Assembly: GCA_001899685.1 (NCBI GenBank)
Contig: MKWG01000002.1
Location: 167,953 to 231,952 of the forward strand
From: Sphingobacteriales bacterium 44-15
Lineage (GTDB): Bacteria; Bacteroidota; Bacteroidia; Chitinophagales; Chitinophagaceae
DNA length: 64,000 bases
Direction: 5' to 3'
The notes below the pieces were generated by a model that ran no database searches, was not told the DNA's origin, and saw nothing but the letters and a program-made list of their open reading frames with translations. The position numbers were made by a program, and so were the translations under genes. How positions within the stretch are numbered: position 1 is the first letter of the stretch; each line of letters begins with the position of its first letter. This document shows positions 36,570 through 45,630 of this stretch, in pieces.

Positions 36570-37565
36570 ATGAAATATGTATCGCTGTTAATTCTTGCCA
36601 TAGCTGTAGCTGTTCTTCCTTCCCTTGCACAAAAAAACAAAGCCGTGCCTGTCATATTCGATTCTGACATGGGCCCCGATTATGACGATGTGGGGGCGAT
36701 CGCTATATTAAATGCCTTTGCAGATAAAGGAGAGGCAAAAATTTTGGCCACCATAGCCAGTTGCATCCATCCCAATGTAGCGGCCACATTCAGCGTATTC
36801 AACACTTATTTCAAACGCCCCGGAATCCCGGTGGGGATCCCCAAAGGGTACACGGTCAATATGTCTGACAGACAGCACTGGACAGACAGCATCATTACCG
36901 CTTACCCTCATGCGCTGGCTACAAACGCGGCCGCGGAAGATGCGGTAAAGCTTTACAGGCGCACCCTGGCAGCCCAGCCGGATGGCAGCGTAACGATAGT
37001 GACTGTAGGCTTTCTTACCAACCTGTATGAATTATTAAGAACAGGCGCTGATGAATATTCCCCGCTGTCGGGTATGCAACTGGTAAAGCAGAAAGTAAAG
37101 CAACTGGTGAGCATGGCAGGCGCTTTCCCGTCGGGATTTGAATTTAACGTGATCAAACACAAAGAAGCCTCCAAATATGTATTTGATCACTGGCCGACAC
37201 CCGTTATACTCAGCGGGTTTGAAATAGGGAAAAAAATAAAGACAGGATTACCCCTGGTTGCCAATGCCAGTATCCGGCACAGTCCCGTAAAAGATGTATT
37301 TCGCATATCCATACCGTTAGACCCCAACGACGCGGAAGGAAGAATGAGCTGGGACGAAACAGCCGTACTGGTGGCGGTAAGGGGATATGCTCCTTTTTAT
37401 ACTTTGCAGCGCGGCAGGATGGTAGTAAGCGAAACAGACGGCTTTAACACCTGGATAGATGATGACAGCGGCCCGCATTTTTATCTTGTGGAAAAGCTGC
37501 CGCCTGCTAATGTACAGAAGGTCATCAATGACCTGATGATGCACCAGCCGGGGGGAAGGAAATAG
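36570..37565 (+). CDS. Exported nucleoside hydrolase (IunH-like)
   Basis: 331 residues from MKYVSLLILAIAVAVLPSLAQ, a signal peptide. The Ca-binding Asp cluster FDSDMGPDYDDVGAIAIL (about 27-44) is the variant IunH motif. VTIVTVGFLTNLYELL (about 140-155), a FEFNVIKHKEASKYVF block and DETAVLVAVRGY near the C-terminus also fit the inosine-uridine nucleohydrolase fold. It would cleave N-glycosidic bonds of ribonucleosides in the periplasm to scavenge bases and ribose. A start nine codons upstream (36543) is possible and would only lengthen the signal. Confidence 0.85.
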   Translation: MKYVSLLILAIAVAVLPSLAQKNKAVPVIFDSDMGPDYDDVGAIAILNAFADKGEAKILATIASCIHPNVAATFSVFNTYFKRPGIPVGIPKGYTVNMSDRQHWTDSIITAYPHALATNAAAEDAVKLYRRTLAAQPDGSVTIVTVGFLTNLYELLRTGADEYSPLSGMQLVKQKVKQLVSMAGAFPSGFEFNVIKHKEASKYVFDHWPTPVILSGFEIGKKIKTGLPLVANASIRHSPVKDVFRISIPLDPNDAEGRMSWDETAVLVAVRGYAPFYTLQRGRMVVSETDGFNTWIDDDSGPHFYLVEKLPPANVQKVINDLMMHQPGGRK

Positions 37566-38340
37566 TGTGGGTGAATGGTGAAATGTGAATGGTGAATAGA
37601 TGCACCCGGATAAGCCTCATGCAGCTATAGCAGATACGGCTGCTTCCTCTGCAATTTTCATTCAACTTAACAGGTAAAAGGGGTTGATTATGCTGTAATT
37701 TAAACGATAAAGAAAGTGCGAAAATTATCAACACACTCGTCGTATTTCGAGTTAACAATTAGGCGGCGCCTCAATCATTGCAGTAATGACGTTGAGTTAA
37801 CAGCAGTGATAAATGTGGAGATTGCTTCTCCCGACCTTCGGTTGGGCTCGCAATACGGCAACAGTATTGATGTTTTTTTCGCTTTTGCGACACTTAAAGC
37901 ATGCAAATAGTCCACAATCTCGTGCACCACTGCGATCCCGCCAGCAGGTTGAATTTAATTTAATGTATGTAGCGGCGGGGGAAGCAGTCCCCTGACGATA
38001 TTGGTATTTAACTATTCAGGCAATAAGTCATTGGCATCCCTCCCTCAGGTTGATTTACCTAAACGCATATTGCGGCGGGAGAGAACTTTTCTCACCGAAG
38101 GTAAATCTGCTGAGCATTAGTGCAGATGTTGAGCATTCGTACATTTTCCCGGCAGATTTCTCCCTCGCAAAAACCTTCCTTAAACTATAACGCCCGCGGT
38201 GGCTCGGTTGAAACGACGGCAACAGGCTGATGATTTTATAACTTTCCTGATAATTCAATTTACAAATAACCCATTCTCTCACCGGAACCTCACAGGTATA
38301 TCTTATGTTTTGCAGGCACAACTGCCAGGCTTATTTTTAG
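37566..38340. other. Gene-free region with degraded repeat sequence
   Basis: About 775 bp without a credible ORF. It holds a GATTGCTTCTCCC/GGTTGGG hairpin-like block (37820-37848) shared with 49537-49571, and a GTGAATGGTG repeat near 37571. AAATCTGC/GCAGATTT inverted words lie near 38104 and 38152, and short CTCACCG repeats are also present. It may be decayed mobile or repeat DNA. No transposase remnant is recognised. Confidence 0.5.
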
Positions 38341-38348
38341 TATATTTG
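38341..38348 (+). promoter_or_regulatory. -7 box for the GpgS-HAD gene
   Basis: TATATTTG fits TAnnTTTG, 22 nt before the ATG at 38371. Confidence 0.45.
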
Positions 38349-38370
38349 AAGGCTCATAAAAAATGTGCCT

Positions 38371-39882
38371 ATGGTAAGTGTTATCATCCCCGCATTAAAT
38401 GAAGGAGCGACCATACGAAAGGTCATCCAACGGATACGGCAGGCCGAACCGGTGATGGAGATCATTGTGGTAGATGATAATTCTTCAGACAATACGGTTT
38501 CGGAAGCGCTTAAAGAAAATGCACGGGTCATAACCAGCTCCAGGAAAGGGAAAGGCATTTCAATGCGGGAAGGAATGATCGCCGCCAGCTACAACACTAT
38601 TGTATATCTCGACGCAGATATCGTTACCTATCCTAAAAACGTAGTATCTCTGCTCGCCGGTCCTATATTAAAAGATGAAGCGGATTTTGTAAAATCATAT
38701 TTCGACAGGCAGGCAGGCAGGGTAACACAACTGGTTGCCAAACCATTGCTGAGCATATATTTTCCGGAACTGGAAAAATTTTCACAGCCGCTGAGCGGTA
38801 TGATAGCCGCACGAAAAGATTTTTTGCAGCAGGTAGAATTTGAAAATGACTATGGAGTGGATATAGCGTTGCTGATTGACGCCTACGGCAAAGAAATGCG
38901 GATCCAGGAAGTGAATATAGGGTATATTAAAAATGATATGCAATCGCTGGAATCTTTGGGTAAAATGTCGCGCCAGGTATCAAGAACCATTTTGCAGAAG
39001 GCTGCTTTGCTGTCGAGAAATAATCTTGAGACCCTTTCTGATATCCATATCATCAGCGATGAAATGGATATAGCGGTAAAAGAATCATTTCTTAACCTCA
39101 AAAAAATGATATTAATAGATATCAGCGTGGTGATGGAAAATGATTTTAATGAAACCGCCGCCGCCTATTACAACCAGGATGAACATTATAAACGAATGCA
39201 GCAAAATCACAAAGATCCTGCTGCAAGGCTGCAAAAAGCAGCTTCCCTATTCAAAGGGAAGTCCCTCCCGGAACTGCAATCCATTGCCGACGACATTCCT
39301 TTGACAGATGATGCAGCAGAGGTGATAAGCAAACTAAAAAAGAACGGGTATCTCTGTGTGCTGGTATCCGACGGGTTTGATGTGATAGCCAATCATATCA
39401 AAAATAAGCTGGGTTTTGATTATTGCCTCGCCAATCACCTGCCGCTTGACAAAAGCATGGTTGGCGGCGAGCTCGTATTCCCTGAATATTTTAAGCGTAA
39501 CGGCGATACTGAAAGCTATGATAAATCAACAGTGCTGGGATATTCCGCTCAAAAATTCGGCATACCTGAAAAAAATACGGTTTTTGTAGGCAACAGCATT
39601 GAAGATATCCCCATGCTGAAAAGCGCGGGAATGGGTGTTGTAACGACCAATGCTGCTGCCGCAACCTTTACATGGGCCGATAAAATATTACCGGCAGGTA
39701 CGCTGGCGCCTCTGCTGGACCTGGTAAGCGGTATGGATAAAAATAATACCCCGCTGTTCACGCGCAGGTCGGTGAAATATACAGCTATCGGAGCGCTCGC
39801 GCTGGGCGCTGCCTTCGCGGGTTATTATCTGTATAATAATATCAGCAGGCGTAAGGTAGCCGACAACTGCCAGGAGAGCTGA
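38371..39882 (+). CDS. Fusion: GpgS-like glycosyltransferase - HAD domain - C-terminal membrane helix
   Basis: 503 residues. Residues 1-230 form a GT-A (GT2/GT81-like) glycosyltransferase: VSVIIPALNEG at the N-terminus, VVDDNSSDNT, the metal-binding LDADI (Asp81/Asp83), then KSYFDRQAGRVTQLVAKPLL, SQPLSGMIAARKDFL and ENDYGVDIALLIDAYG. These blocks, in the same order with a GKMSRQV tail, match glucosyl-3-phosphoglycerate synthase. Residues 245-450 are HAD-like (phosphoserine phosphatase type): LIDISVV (Asp250, with Ser252 in place of the second Asp), VSDGFDVI (Ser333), DKSTVLG (Lys385) and GNSIEDIPML (407-416). Residues ~465-490 are one membrane helix. A GTG two codons upstream (38365) is an alternative start. 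It probably makes a glycosylglycerate-type solute or lipid precursor. The phosphatase half may be weakened. It is convergent with a cation/proton antiporter. Confidence 0.7.
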   Translation: MVSVIIPALNEGATIRKVIQRIRQAEPVMEIIVVDDNSSDNTVSEALKENARVITSSRKGKGISMREGMIAASYNTIVYLDADIVTYPKNVVSLLAGPILKDEADFVKSYFDRQAGRVTQLVAKPLLSIYFPELEKFSQPLSGMIAARKDFLQQVEFENDYGVDIALLIDAYGKEMRIQEVNIGYIKNDMQSLESLGKMSRQVSRTILQKAALLSRNNLETLSDIHIISDEMDIAVKESFLNLKKMILIDISVVMENDFNETAAAYYNQDEHYKRMQQNHKDPAARLQKAASLFKGKSLPELQSIADDIPLTDDAAEVISKLKKNGYLCVLVSDGFDVIANHIKNKLGFDYCLANHLPLDKSMVGGELVFPEYFKRNGDTESYDKSTVLGYSAQKFGIPEKNTVFVGNSIEDIPMLKSAGMGVVTTNAAAATFTWADKILPAGTLAPLLDLVSGMDKNNTPLFTRRSVKYTAIGALALGAAFAGYYLYNNISRRKVADNCQES

Positions 39883-39910
39883 ACTTCGTTCAACAACTGC
39901 GATAAAAGCT

Positions 39911-42052
39911 CTATTTCCTGAATATATTCCCGATCTCTTTCCCTATCTTCTGTATGGTCTCGATACCCTTTGATAAAGGTTCGGCATTTATATCTTCATA
40001 ATCATCAAACCTGCTGTCGGCACTTTGCTGCCGGGGAAAGACCAGTATTTTACTCGTGTTGTCAAAATATTTATCCAGCTTTACAGGTATCGAATCAAAT
40101 AATGGCTGATAGGATACTGCTCCTCTCTTGGAAAGCATCATGATCACAATATCTTCCTGGGTAATATCTTTCGAGAGTACCAGGAAATCTTCCCACTGAT
40201 CGAATTCCTTAAAAGATATGCTGCCCGTTTCGCTTCGGTTCAGGTAAATATCTATTTCTTTTTTAGTTCTTTGATTAGTATAGCAGATCACAGGCGCTGA
40301 TAATTCTTTTGCCAGCCTTATAAGATTATCCAGACAGCCTGTAAATCCCTTTTCAAGCTCAAGCAACGGAGGGCAAAAGACCAGTACCTGCTTATGGGCA
40401 GCCAGCAGGTGCTTTACCTTGCATATAAAAACATTTTTATCCGCACCGGCAAGGATGTTTTCCGTTCTTTCGCCAAAAACCCGGTCAAGAATGCTGCTCC
40501 TTTCCGGCCACTCCAGCAGGATCGTATCTGCCATAATTTCTTTGGCTGTGCGGATCGTACCGCTGGCAGCATTATAGTCTATGGATGCAATAACATTTAT
40601 ATTTGTATCCGTCGCGGAAGCCAACCGCCGTACATCTTCCATATTTTTTCTTGCTCTCAGCAGGTTTTTCTCTGTCTCGTCATCATTGGGGACAATTGAC
40701 AATAAGGTAATGGGATTAGGCGATTTTTTATCCTTAATAAAAACTGCCAGCTCAAGCATGGGCTCGATCTTCGTGTAATCCTCCACAGGAAGGAGGATAT
40801 GCTCCTTCAGGCTATCTGCCGCCGTATCGGGCAACGCCTCCGTATCCGTCTCCATTACTATTTTCTTGGCTGCATTTTCAGTAACAAAAGAGGCTGTAAG
40901 ACATGTTATAAGAATGAGTATGATGGTGCCGTTCAGGATATTCTCGTCCAGGATCCCTTCCTTGTAACCTACCAGTATAATGGCAAGCGTAGCTGCAGCA
41001 TGTGCCGCGCTGAGCCCGAAAATAAGCTGACGCTCCGTACGGGTATATCTGAAGACCTTTTGCATGAGCAGGGCTGCCACCCATTTGCCCACCAGTGCAG
41101 TAGTTGTTAAGGCGGCGGCAACGATCAAAGCAGTGGGACCTTTCAGTATTACACGCACATTTACCAGCATACCCACACTGATAAGAAAGAAGGGAATAAA
41201 AATAGCGTTGCCGATAAATTCAATACGGTTCATCAGCGCAGATGAATGCGGTATCAGCTTGTTCAATACCAGCCCTGCCACAAAAGCCCCGATAATGGGT
41301 TCCACTCCCGCTACATGCGCTAAAAACGCTGAAAAAAAGACTACTGACAATACAAAAATATAATGAGAGGTCTTTTCGCTTTCAAGCTTCATGAAGAACC
41401 ATTTTGCCATACGGGGAACGCCAAAGAACATAATAACCGAGAAAATCGCTAAGGATGTGCCCAGCCGCAACCAGAATTCATGGGTCAATGAACCGTTTGC
41501 AGCCCCCATAATAACCGCCAGTATCAGCAGCACGGCTGTATCTGTAAGTATGGTACCGCCAACAGTGATGGCTACCGCTTTATTTTTGGAGATGCCAAAC
41601 CTGCTCACTATAGGATAGGCCACAAGGGTATGGGTGGCAAACATGCTCGCAGTGAGAAAGCTTGAATTGACCTCGTATTTGAGCAGGTAATAGCACACCG
41701 GGAAACCGAGCGATAATGGCAATATGAACGTAAACAAGCCGAATACCAGGCTTTTATTTTTATGCTTCTGGAATTCTCTCATATCCAGCTCCAGCCCGGC
41801 TATAAACATTATATACAAAAGCCCGATCGTTGAAAAAAGATCAATGGCAGAATTTTTAGCCAGGATATTCAGCCCGTGCGGGCCGATCACCACCCCGGAA
41901 ATAATCAGGCCGATAATGCCCGGGATATTCAGCTTTTTCAACACGATAGGGGAAAGCAAAATGATCAGCAGGATAAGCGAAAATATCAGCACAGGATTGG
42001 TCAGGGGCGTCCTGAACTCCCGTATCAACTGTTGAAAAAAGCTGTTCTCCAT
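39911..42052 (-). CDS. CPA2-family cation/proton antiporter with C-terminal soluble domain
   Basis: 713 residues. The N-terminal ~400 residues have about 12 helices: VVIGPHGLNIL, FSTIGLLYIMFIAGLELD (motif of the Na+/H+ exchanger fold), GGTILTDTAVLLILAVIM and GAFVAGLVLNKLIPH. The conserved acid in TDTA and the first helix are typical of KefB/NapA-like CPA2 members. The C-terminal ~300 residues (from about 420) resemble two universal-stress-like alpha/beta domains (SLKEHILLPVEDYTKIEPMLELAVFI...). It exchanges K+ or Na+ for protons. Its regulatory domain may sense nucleotides. It ends 28 bp from the convergent GpgS-HAD gene. Confidence 0.88.
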   Translation of the reverse strand: MENSFFQQLIREFRTPLTNPVLIFSLILLIILLSPIVLKKLNIPGIIGLIISGVVIGPHGLNILAKNSAIDLFSTIGLLYIMFIAGLELDMREFQKHKNKSLVFGLFTFILPLSLGFPVCYYLLKYEVNSSFLTASMFATHTLVAYPIVSRFGISKNKAVAITVGGTILTDTAVLLILAVIMGAANGSLTHEFWLRLGTSLAIFSVIMFFGVPRMAKWFFMKLESEKTSHYIFVLSVVFFSAFLAHVAGVEPIIGAFVAGLVLNKLIPHSSALMNRIEFIGNAIFIPFFLISVGMLVNVRVILKGPTALIVAAALTTTALVGKWVAALLMQKVFRYTRTERQLIFGLSAAHAAATLAIILVGYKEGILDENILNGTIILILITCLTASFVTENAAKKIVMETDTEALPDTAADSLKEHILLPVEDYTKIEPMLELAVFIKDKKSPNPITLLSIVPNDDETEKNLLRARKNMEDVRRLASATDTNINVIASIDYNAASGTIRTAKEIMADTILLEWPERSSILDRVFGERTENILAGADKNVFICKVKHLLAAHKQVLVFCPPLLELEKGFTGCLDNLIRLAKELSAPVICYTNQRTKKEIDIYLNRSETGSISFKEFDQWEDFLVLSKDITQEDIVIMMLSKRGAVSYQPLFDSIPVKLDKYFDNTSKILVFPRQQSADSRFDDYEDINAEPLSKGIETIQKIGKEIGNIFRK

Positions 42053-42182
42053 TTTTTAAAACAGGGATTTTAAGAATTTATTAGCATTTGGAAATAGGGG
42101 ATTTTTCCGTTTCAGGCGTCTATATATAGTATAGAATAATAAATAATAGTCAAATTTCTCATAAGCAGTTAGTTTTGGTTAC

Positions 42183-42212
42183 AGCCCCTGTTTCTACAGG
42201 GGCTAATTTTTT
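42183..42212 (+). terminator. Orphan terminator-like hairpin (plus strand)
   Basis: AGCCCCTG pairs with CAGGGGCT (8 bp, 6-nt loop), followed by AATTTTTT on the plus strand. A TAGTTTTG -7 box ends 5 nt upstream at 42170-42177. No gene on the plus strand precedes it. It lies in the 362-bp gap between the antiporter and M1 peptidase genes, which otherwise holds a family-B repeat. Confidence 0.55.
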
Positions 42213-42228
42213 AAGAATCCCCGTTACC

Positions 42229-42351
42229 GGTGCTAGGTCAACAATAGTTTTTCTTATTTGTGAGAGGTGAGACTTGCCTACCGGCAGGCAGGCGACAAAG
42301 GTGAGGGATATCACATCTATCGTCTGCCGGTTCACATTTGACATAACAGCA
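42229..42351. repeat. Palindromic repeat family B, copy 2
   Basis: Left end GTGCTAGGTCAACAATAG, core GTGAGAGGTGAGACTTGCC with an inserted TACCGGCAGGCAGGC hairpin, right end CACATTTGACATAACAGCA. Degenerate inverted ends as in the copies at 35.1 and 53.3 kb. A further GTTTATCGTTTCACG stretch runs on to the M1 stop. Confidence 0.6.
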
Positions 42352-42414
42352 GCTCACTGGTCACTTTGACGGTTTCATTTCTCACATTTATCGTTTATCG
42401 TTTCACGTTCAGCC

Positions 42415-44730
42415 CTACCGGTCTTTCCTGTCATCCTGCATGGCATTCCCTCCTGCGCTGGTACCTCTTGTTACACGCTGTCCCTCTTTAAACAATTGAA
42501 AACGGTTAGGCAGTTCCTTTACCGGCCACATATTGTTGCTTTCATCAATATCTGCTGTTTCCCGGTAAGGATCAACCTTTATGGCAGCAGCCTCTTTATC
42601 TTTAATAAATACTTTGGTGAATTTCTCCTCGTTCAGGCGCCAGACGCTCACAGGCACCCGGTCTACTTCCTTTGAGCCGTCTTTAAACGTCCATTCTATG
42701 ATCACCGGCATTACCATGCCGCCTTTATTTGAAAAATGCAGCTCGTAAAGGTTTTTATTTCTCCATTCAGCAGCATGCTCCGGGTCTTTTTCCACTGTTG
42801 CTTCTTTTTTACTGATATTACGCTGCTCATCTGCACCCGGATGATAATAGTAAAAATCGCGGAGTGCGGTATCCGCGTCGGTGGCAAAAGAGATGGCATT
42901 ATCTTCCTTGTTACGCCGCTGCCCGATATGCACAAAATTATCTTTCTTCAGCGCCGCGGCATTGGCGGCATCGTCCATTTTAAACCATTTTACACTGTCG
43001 AGCGCAATATCAACAGGTTCCGTCCCAAACCACCACCCTCGCCAGAACCAGTCGAGATCTACCCCGCTGGCGTCTTCCATTGTCCTGAAAAGATCGGCAG
43101 GAGTAGGATGTTTAAATGCCCAGCGGCGTGCATATTGTTTAAATGCATAATCAAACAGTTCCCGTCCCATGATGGTTTCCCGCAGGATATTAAGCCCGGT
43201 GGCTGCCTTGGCGTACGCATTCCAGCCAACGCTCAGCACATTATCGCCCATGGTCATTACAGGTTCCAGCTCATTTTTAGGCAGCTTCATATAATCGGTG
43301 ATGAGATATGCAGGACCTCTGCGGGAAGGATAATTATTATCAAATTCCTGCTCCGTCAGAAACTGGCAGAAGGTATTCAGTCCCTCGTCCATCCACCACC
43401 ACTGGCGCTCGTCGCTGTTGACGATCATAGGGAAAAAATTATGCCCTACTTCGTGGATGACCACACTGATCATACCATATTTTACGGCCTCACTGTAGGT
43501 GCCATCCTTTTCCGTTCTTCCATAGTTGAAGCAGATCATCGGGTATTCCATACCGCTTGACGCTTCTACGGAAATAGCTACCGGGTATGGATAGGGTATG
43601 GTATGCTTTGAGTAGGTCTTAATGGTATGGGCTACTACTTTGGTGGAATATTTACTGTAGAGATTATAGGCTTCTTTGGGATAATAGCTCATAGCCATCA
43701 CTTTTTTCCCTTCCACCATTGCCGGCATGGCGTCCCATACAAATTTGCGGGAAGCTGTCCAGGCAAAATCCCTCACATTCTGCGCTTCGTATATCCATGT
43801 TTTTTTACCGGTTGCCTTATCTTTTTCATTAGCTACAGCATCATCCAGCGTAACGATCTCGAGCGGCTGCTGCACAGACTGTGCCTGCTGCCACTTCTTA
43901 TACTGTGCCGCGCTCAGCACCTGGTTGTAATTGCGGCATTCGCCGGTGGCGCCGATGACATGATCATCAGGTACGGTCATTTTTACTTTAAAATTCCCAA
44001 AGGTCAGCGCAAATTCAGCGCCTCCGGTAAACTGGAGGTTCTGCCAGCCCTGGAAATCCGAATACACCGCCATGCGGGGATACCACTGGCTCATGACAAA
44101 CACATAATTCCCGTCCTCCGGGAAATACTCATAGCCGCCACGCCCCATCTGGTAATAGCGATCCACGATCTTATAATTCCAGTCTATGCTGAATATAAAT
44201 TTCTGACCCGGAAGCAGCTCCCCGGGAAGGTCAATCCGCATCATGGTATGATTAACCGTATAGGACAGCTCTTTGCCCGTGGCTGCTACCTTCGTTATCT
44301 TCACCCCGTAATCCTCCATCTTACGCCAGGTTTCGAGGTCCATGATCTCGTTGTGATTCATTAAAGGCTTCATCGCAGACCTGTTATCACGATTGTTATT
44401 GCTGTTGGGATCATGGATATTTTCATCAAGCTGGATCCAGAGATAGCTCAGGGGATTGGGCGAGTTATTAAAGTAAGTGATGGTTTCTGATCCCGTAAGC
44501 TTCAGGTTGGCTTCATCCAGCTCGCAACTGATATCGTAATCAGCACGCTGCTGCCAATATTTTGGTCCCGGTGCACCGCTGGCGGTACGGTATTCGTTTG
44601 GCGTAGGCAGCAGGTAGCTCAGCTGCTCAAAACGGTTGCCGTGATTAGATCCCGGATTATTAAGATGCTGGGCAAATGAGAAAGAAATGGTCAGCAACAA
44701 TGCTGCAAACGTTGTCAGTAATACCTTCAT
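42415..44730 (-). CDS. Exported M1-family metallopeptidase
   Basis: 771 residues. Signal peptide MKVLLTTFAALLLTISFSFAQ. An N-terminal beta domain (about 25-300) leads to the aminopeptidase exopeptidase motif SSGMEYPMI (GAMEN-like, about 390). The zinc site HEVGHNFFPMIVNSDERQWW then carries the second-shell MDEGLN (HExxH-x18-E, His pair at about 423-427). It cleaves peptides in the periplasm or extracellular space. It is the last of a minus-strand block after the HupE/UreJ-like gene. The M1, HupE/UreJ and DUF6702 trio recurs in Bacteroidota as neighbours, as I recall. The start is ATG at 44730. Confidence 0.9.
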   Translation of the reverse strand: MKVLLTTFAALLLTISFSFAQHLNNPGSNHGNRFEQLSYLLPTPNEYRTASGAPGPKYWQQRADYDISCELDEANLKLTGSETITYFNNSPNPLSYLWIQLDENIHDPNSNNNRDNRSAMKPLMNHNEIMDLETWRKMEDYGVKITKVAATGKELSYTVNHTMMRIDLPGELLPGQKFIFSIDWNYKIVDRYYQMGRGGYEYFPEDGNYVFVMSQWYPRMAVYSDFQGWQNLQFTGGAEFALTFGNFKVKMTVPDDHVIGATGECRNYNQVLSAAQYKKWQQAQSVQQPLEIVTLDDAVANEKDKATGKKTWIYEAQNVRDFAWTASRKFVWDAMPAMVEGKKVMAMSYYPKEAYNLYSKYSTKVVAHTIKTYSKHTIPYPYPVAISVEASSGMEYPMICFNYGRTEKDGTYSEAVKYGMISVVIHEVGHNFFPMIVNSDERQWWWMDEGLNTFCQFLTEQEFDNNYPSRRGPAYLITDYMKLPKNELEPVMTMGDNVLSVGWNAYAKAATGLNILRETIMGRELFDYAFKQYARRWAFKHPTPADLFRTMEDASGVDLDWFWRGWWFGTEPVDIALDSVKWFKMDDAANAAALKKDNFVHIGQRRNKEDNAISFATDADTALRDFYYYHPGADEQRNISKKEATVEKDPEHAAEWRNKNLYELHFSNKGGMVMPVIIEWTFKDGSKEVDRVPVSVWRLNEEKFTKVFIKDKEAAAIKVDPYRETADIDESNNMWPVKELPNRFQLFKEGQRVTRGTSAGGNAMQDDRKDR

Positions 44731-44852
44731 TAGCCATTTTTTATAAAGATGAATAGAGTATTATTTATGTGAAAAGAGAAACGATAAAGGTGAAAGAAGT
44801 GCTCACGTTTGTCGTCTCACCTCTCCACTTACGTCTTACCACTCCTCTCCCC

Positions 44853-45434
44853 CTACATCCCCGGAAACCGTTCTATCGCCATCTGAAGCGCTGCAGCAAA
44901 TATTCCTCCTGATACAAACAACAGCCATTCCCGTCGCGGAGCTTTACAAACCTGTACAAATATAAAACCGATACACATAACTACAGCCACTATGCATATT
45001 TGTCCCAGCTCAAGCCCTATATTAAAGGCGAGCAGCTCGGAAATGATACTTTCATTTTTTCCCATCATGCTCCGGAGGTAGTTGGAAAAGCCCATGCCAT
45101 GTATCAGCCCGAAGATGAGCGCGGAAGCATACCGGAGATACATTCGTTTTGTATCAAACTTTTTTACAAAAAGATTTTCAACAGCGGTAAGCAGGATAGT
45201 TACGGGAATGAGAAATTCAATCCAGTTGGAATGTACAAGTATTTTGTTGTAAATGCTTAACGCGAGCGTAAGAGAATGACCAATCGTAAATGCAGTGACC
45301 AGCACCAGCACGCTGCGCCAATCCCTGAGCAGGTAAGGCAAACACAACGCTGCAATGAAGAGAATATGATCATATCCTTTTATATCGGTGATATGCCTGA
45401 TGCCTTCACCCAGGAATAATGCAAAATCGTTCAT
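44853..45434 (-). CDS. HupE/UreJ family membrane protein
   Basis: 193 residues from MNDFALFLGEGIRHITDIKGYDHILFI. About six membrane helices. The family pattern is GxxHIxxGxDHxLF near the N-terminus (here GIRHITDIKGYDHILFIAAL), then FTIGHSLTLALS, VENLFVKK and FGLIHGMGFS. The His/Asp residues resemble metal (nickel) transport families HupE/UreJ, though there is no urease or hydrogenase nearby. A longer frame from 45530 starts in repeat DNA and is rejected. Divergent from the DUF6702 gene. Confidence 0.82.
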   Translation of the reverse strand: MNDFALFLGEGIRHITDIKGYDHILFIAALCLPYLLRDWRSVLVLVTAFTIGHSLTLALSIYNKILVHSNWIEFLIPVTILLTAVENLFVKKFDTKRMYLRYASALIFGLIHGMGFSNYLRSMMGKNESIISELLAFNIGLELGQICIVAVVMCIGFIFVQVCKAPRREWLLFVSGGIFAAALQMAIERFPGM

Positions 45435-45489
45435 AGGTGTAAATATCTGATTTTCGGCGGGAAATTCAGGAGGTGAATGGGGAATTGGG

Positions 45490-45587
45490 CGAGAAACGTG
45501 AAACGACAAACGACAAACAATAAACGACAAATCCTCCGTGCCCCTCCCTGTTCTCCCTGCCTCTGTGGTTCAAAAAATCCCCGGCTT
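45490..45587. repeat. GAAACGACAAACGAC and CTCTGTGGTTCAAAAAAT repeat block
   Basis: GAAACGTGAAACGACAAACGAC followed by CCTCCGTGCCCCTCCCTG and CTCTGTGGTTCAAAAAATCC. The second half recurs at 18902-18951 (CTCTGTGGTTCAAAAAATGC), so a shared composite repeat precedes unrelated genes. Confidence 0.55.
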
Positions 45588-45630
45588 AATAAAAAATAAA
45601 CCTGAATTTTACAAGGCAATTGTCAGAGGA

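Noticed and set aside
42736-43560. Long plus-strand frame (274 codons) antisense to the M1 peptidase
   Set aside because: It is a shadow of the peptidase gene in another frame. The translation is rich in Ile/Cys/His/Arg with no domain, and the minus-strand product has all catalytic motifs.
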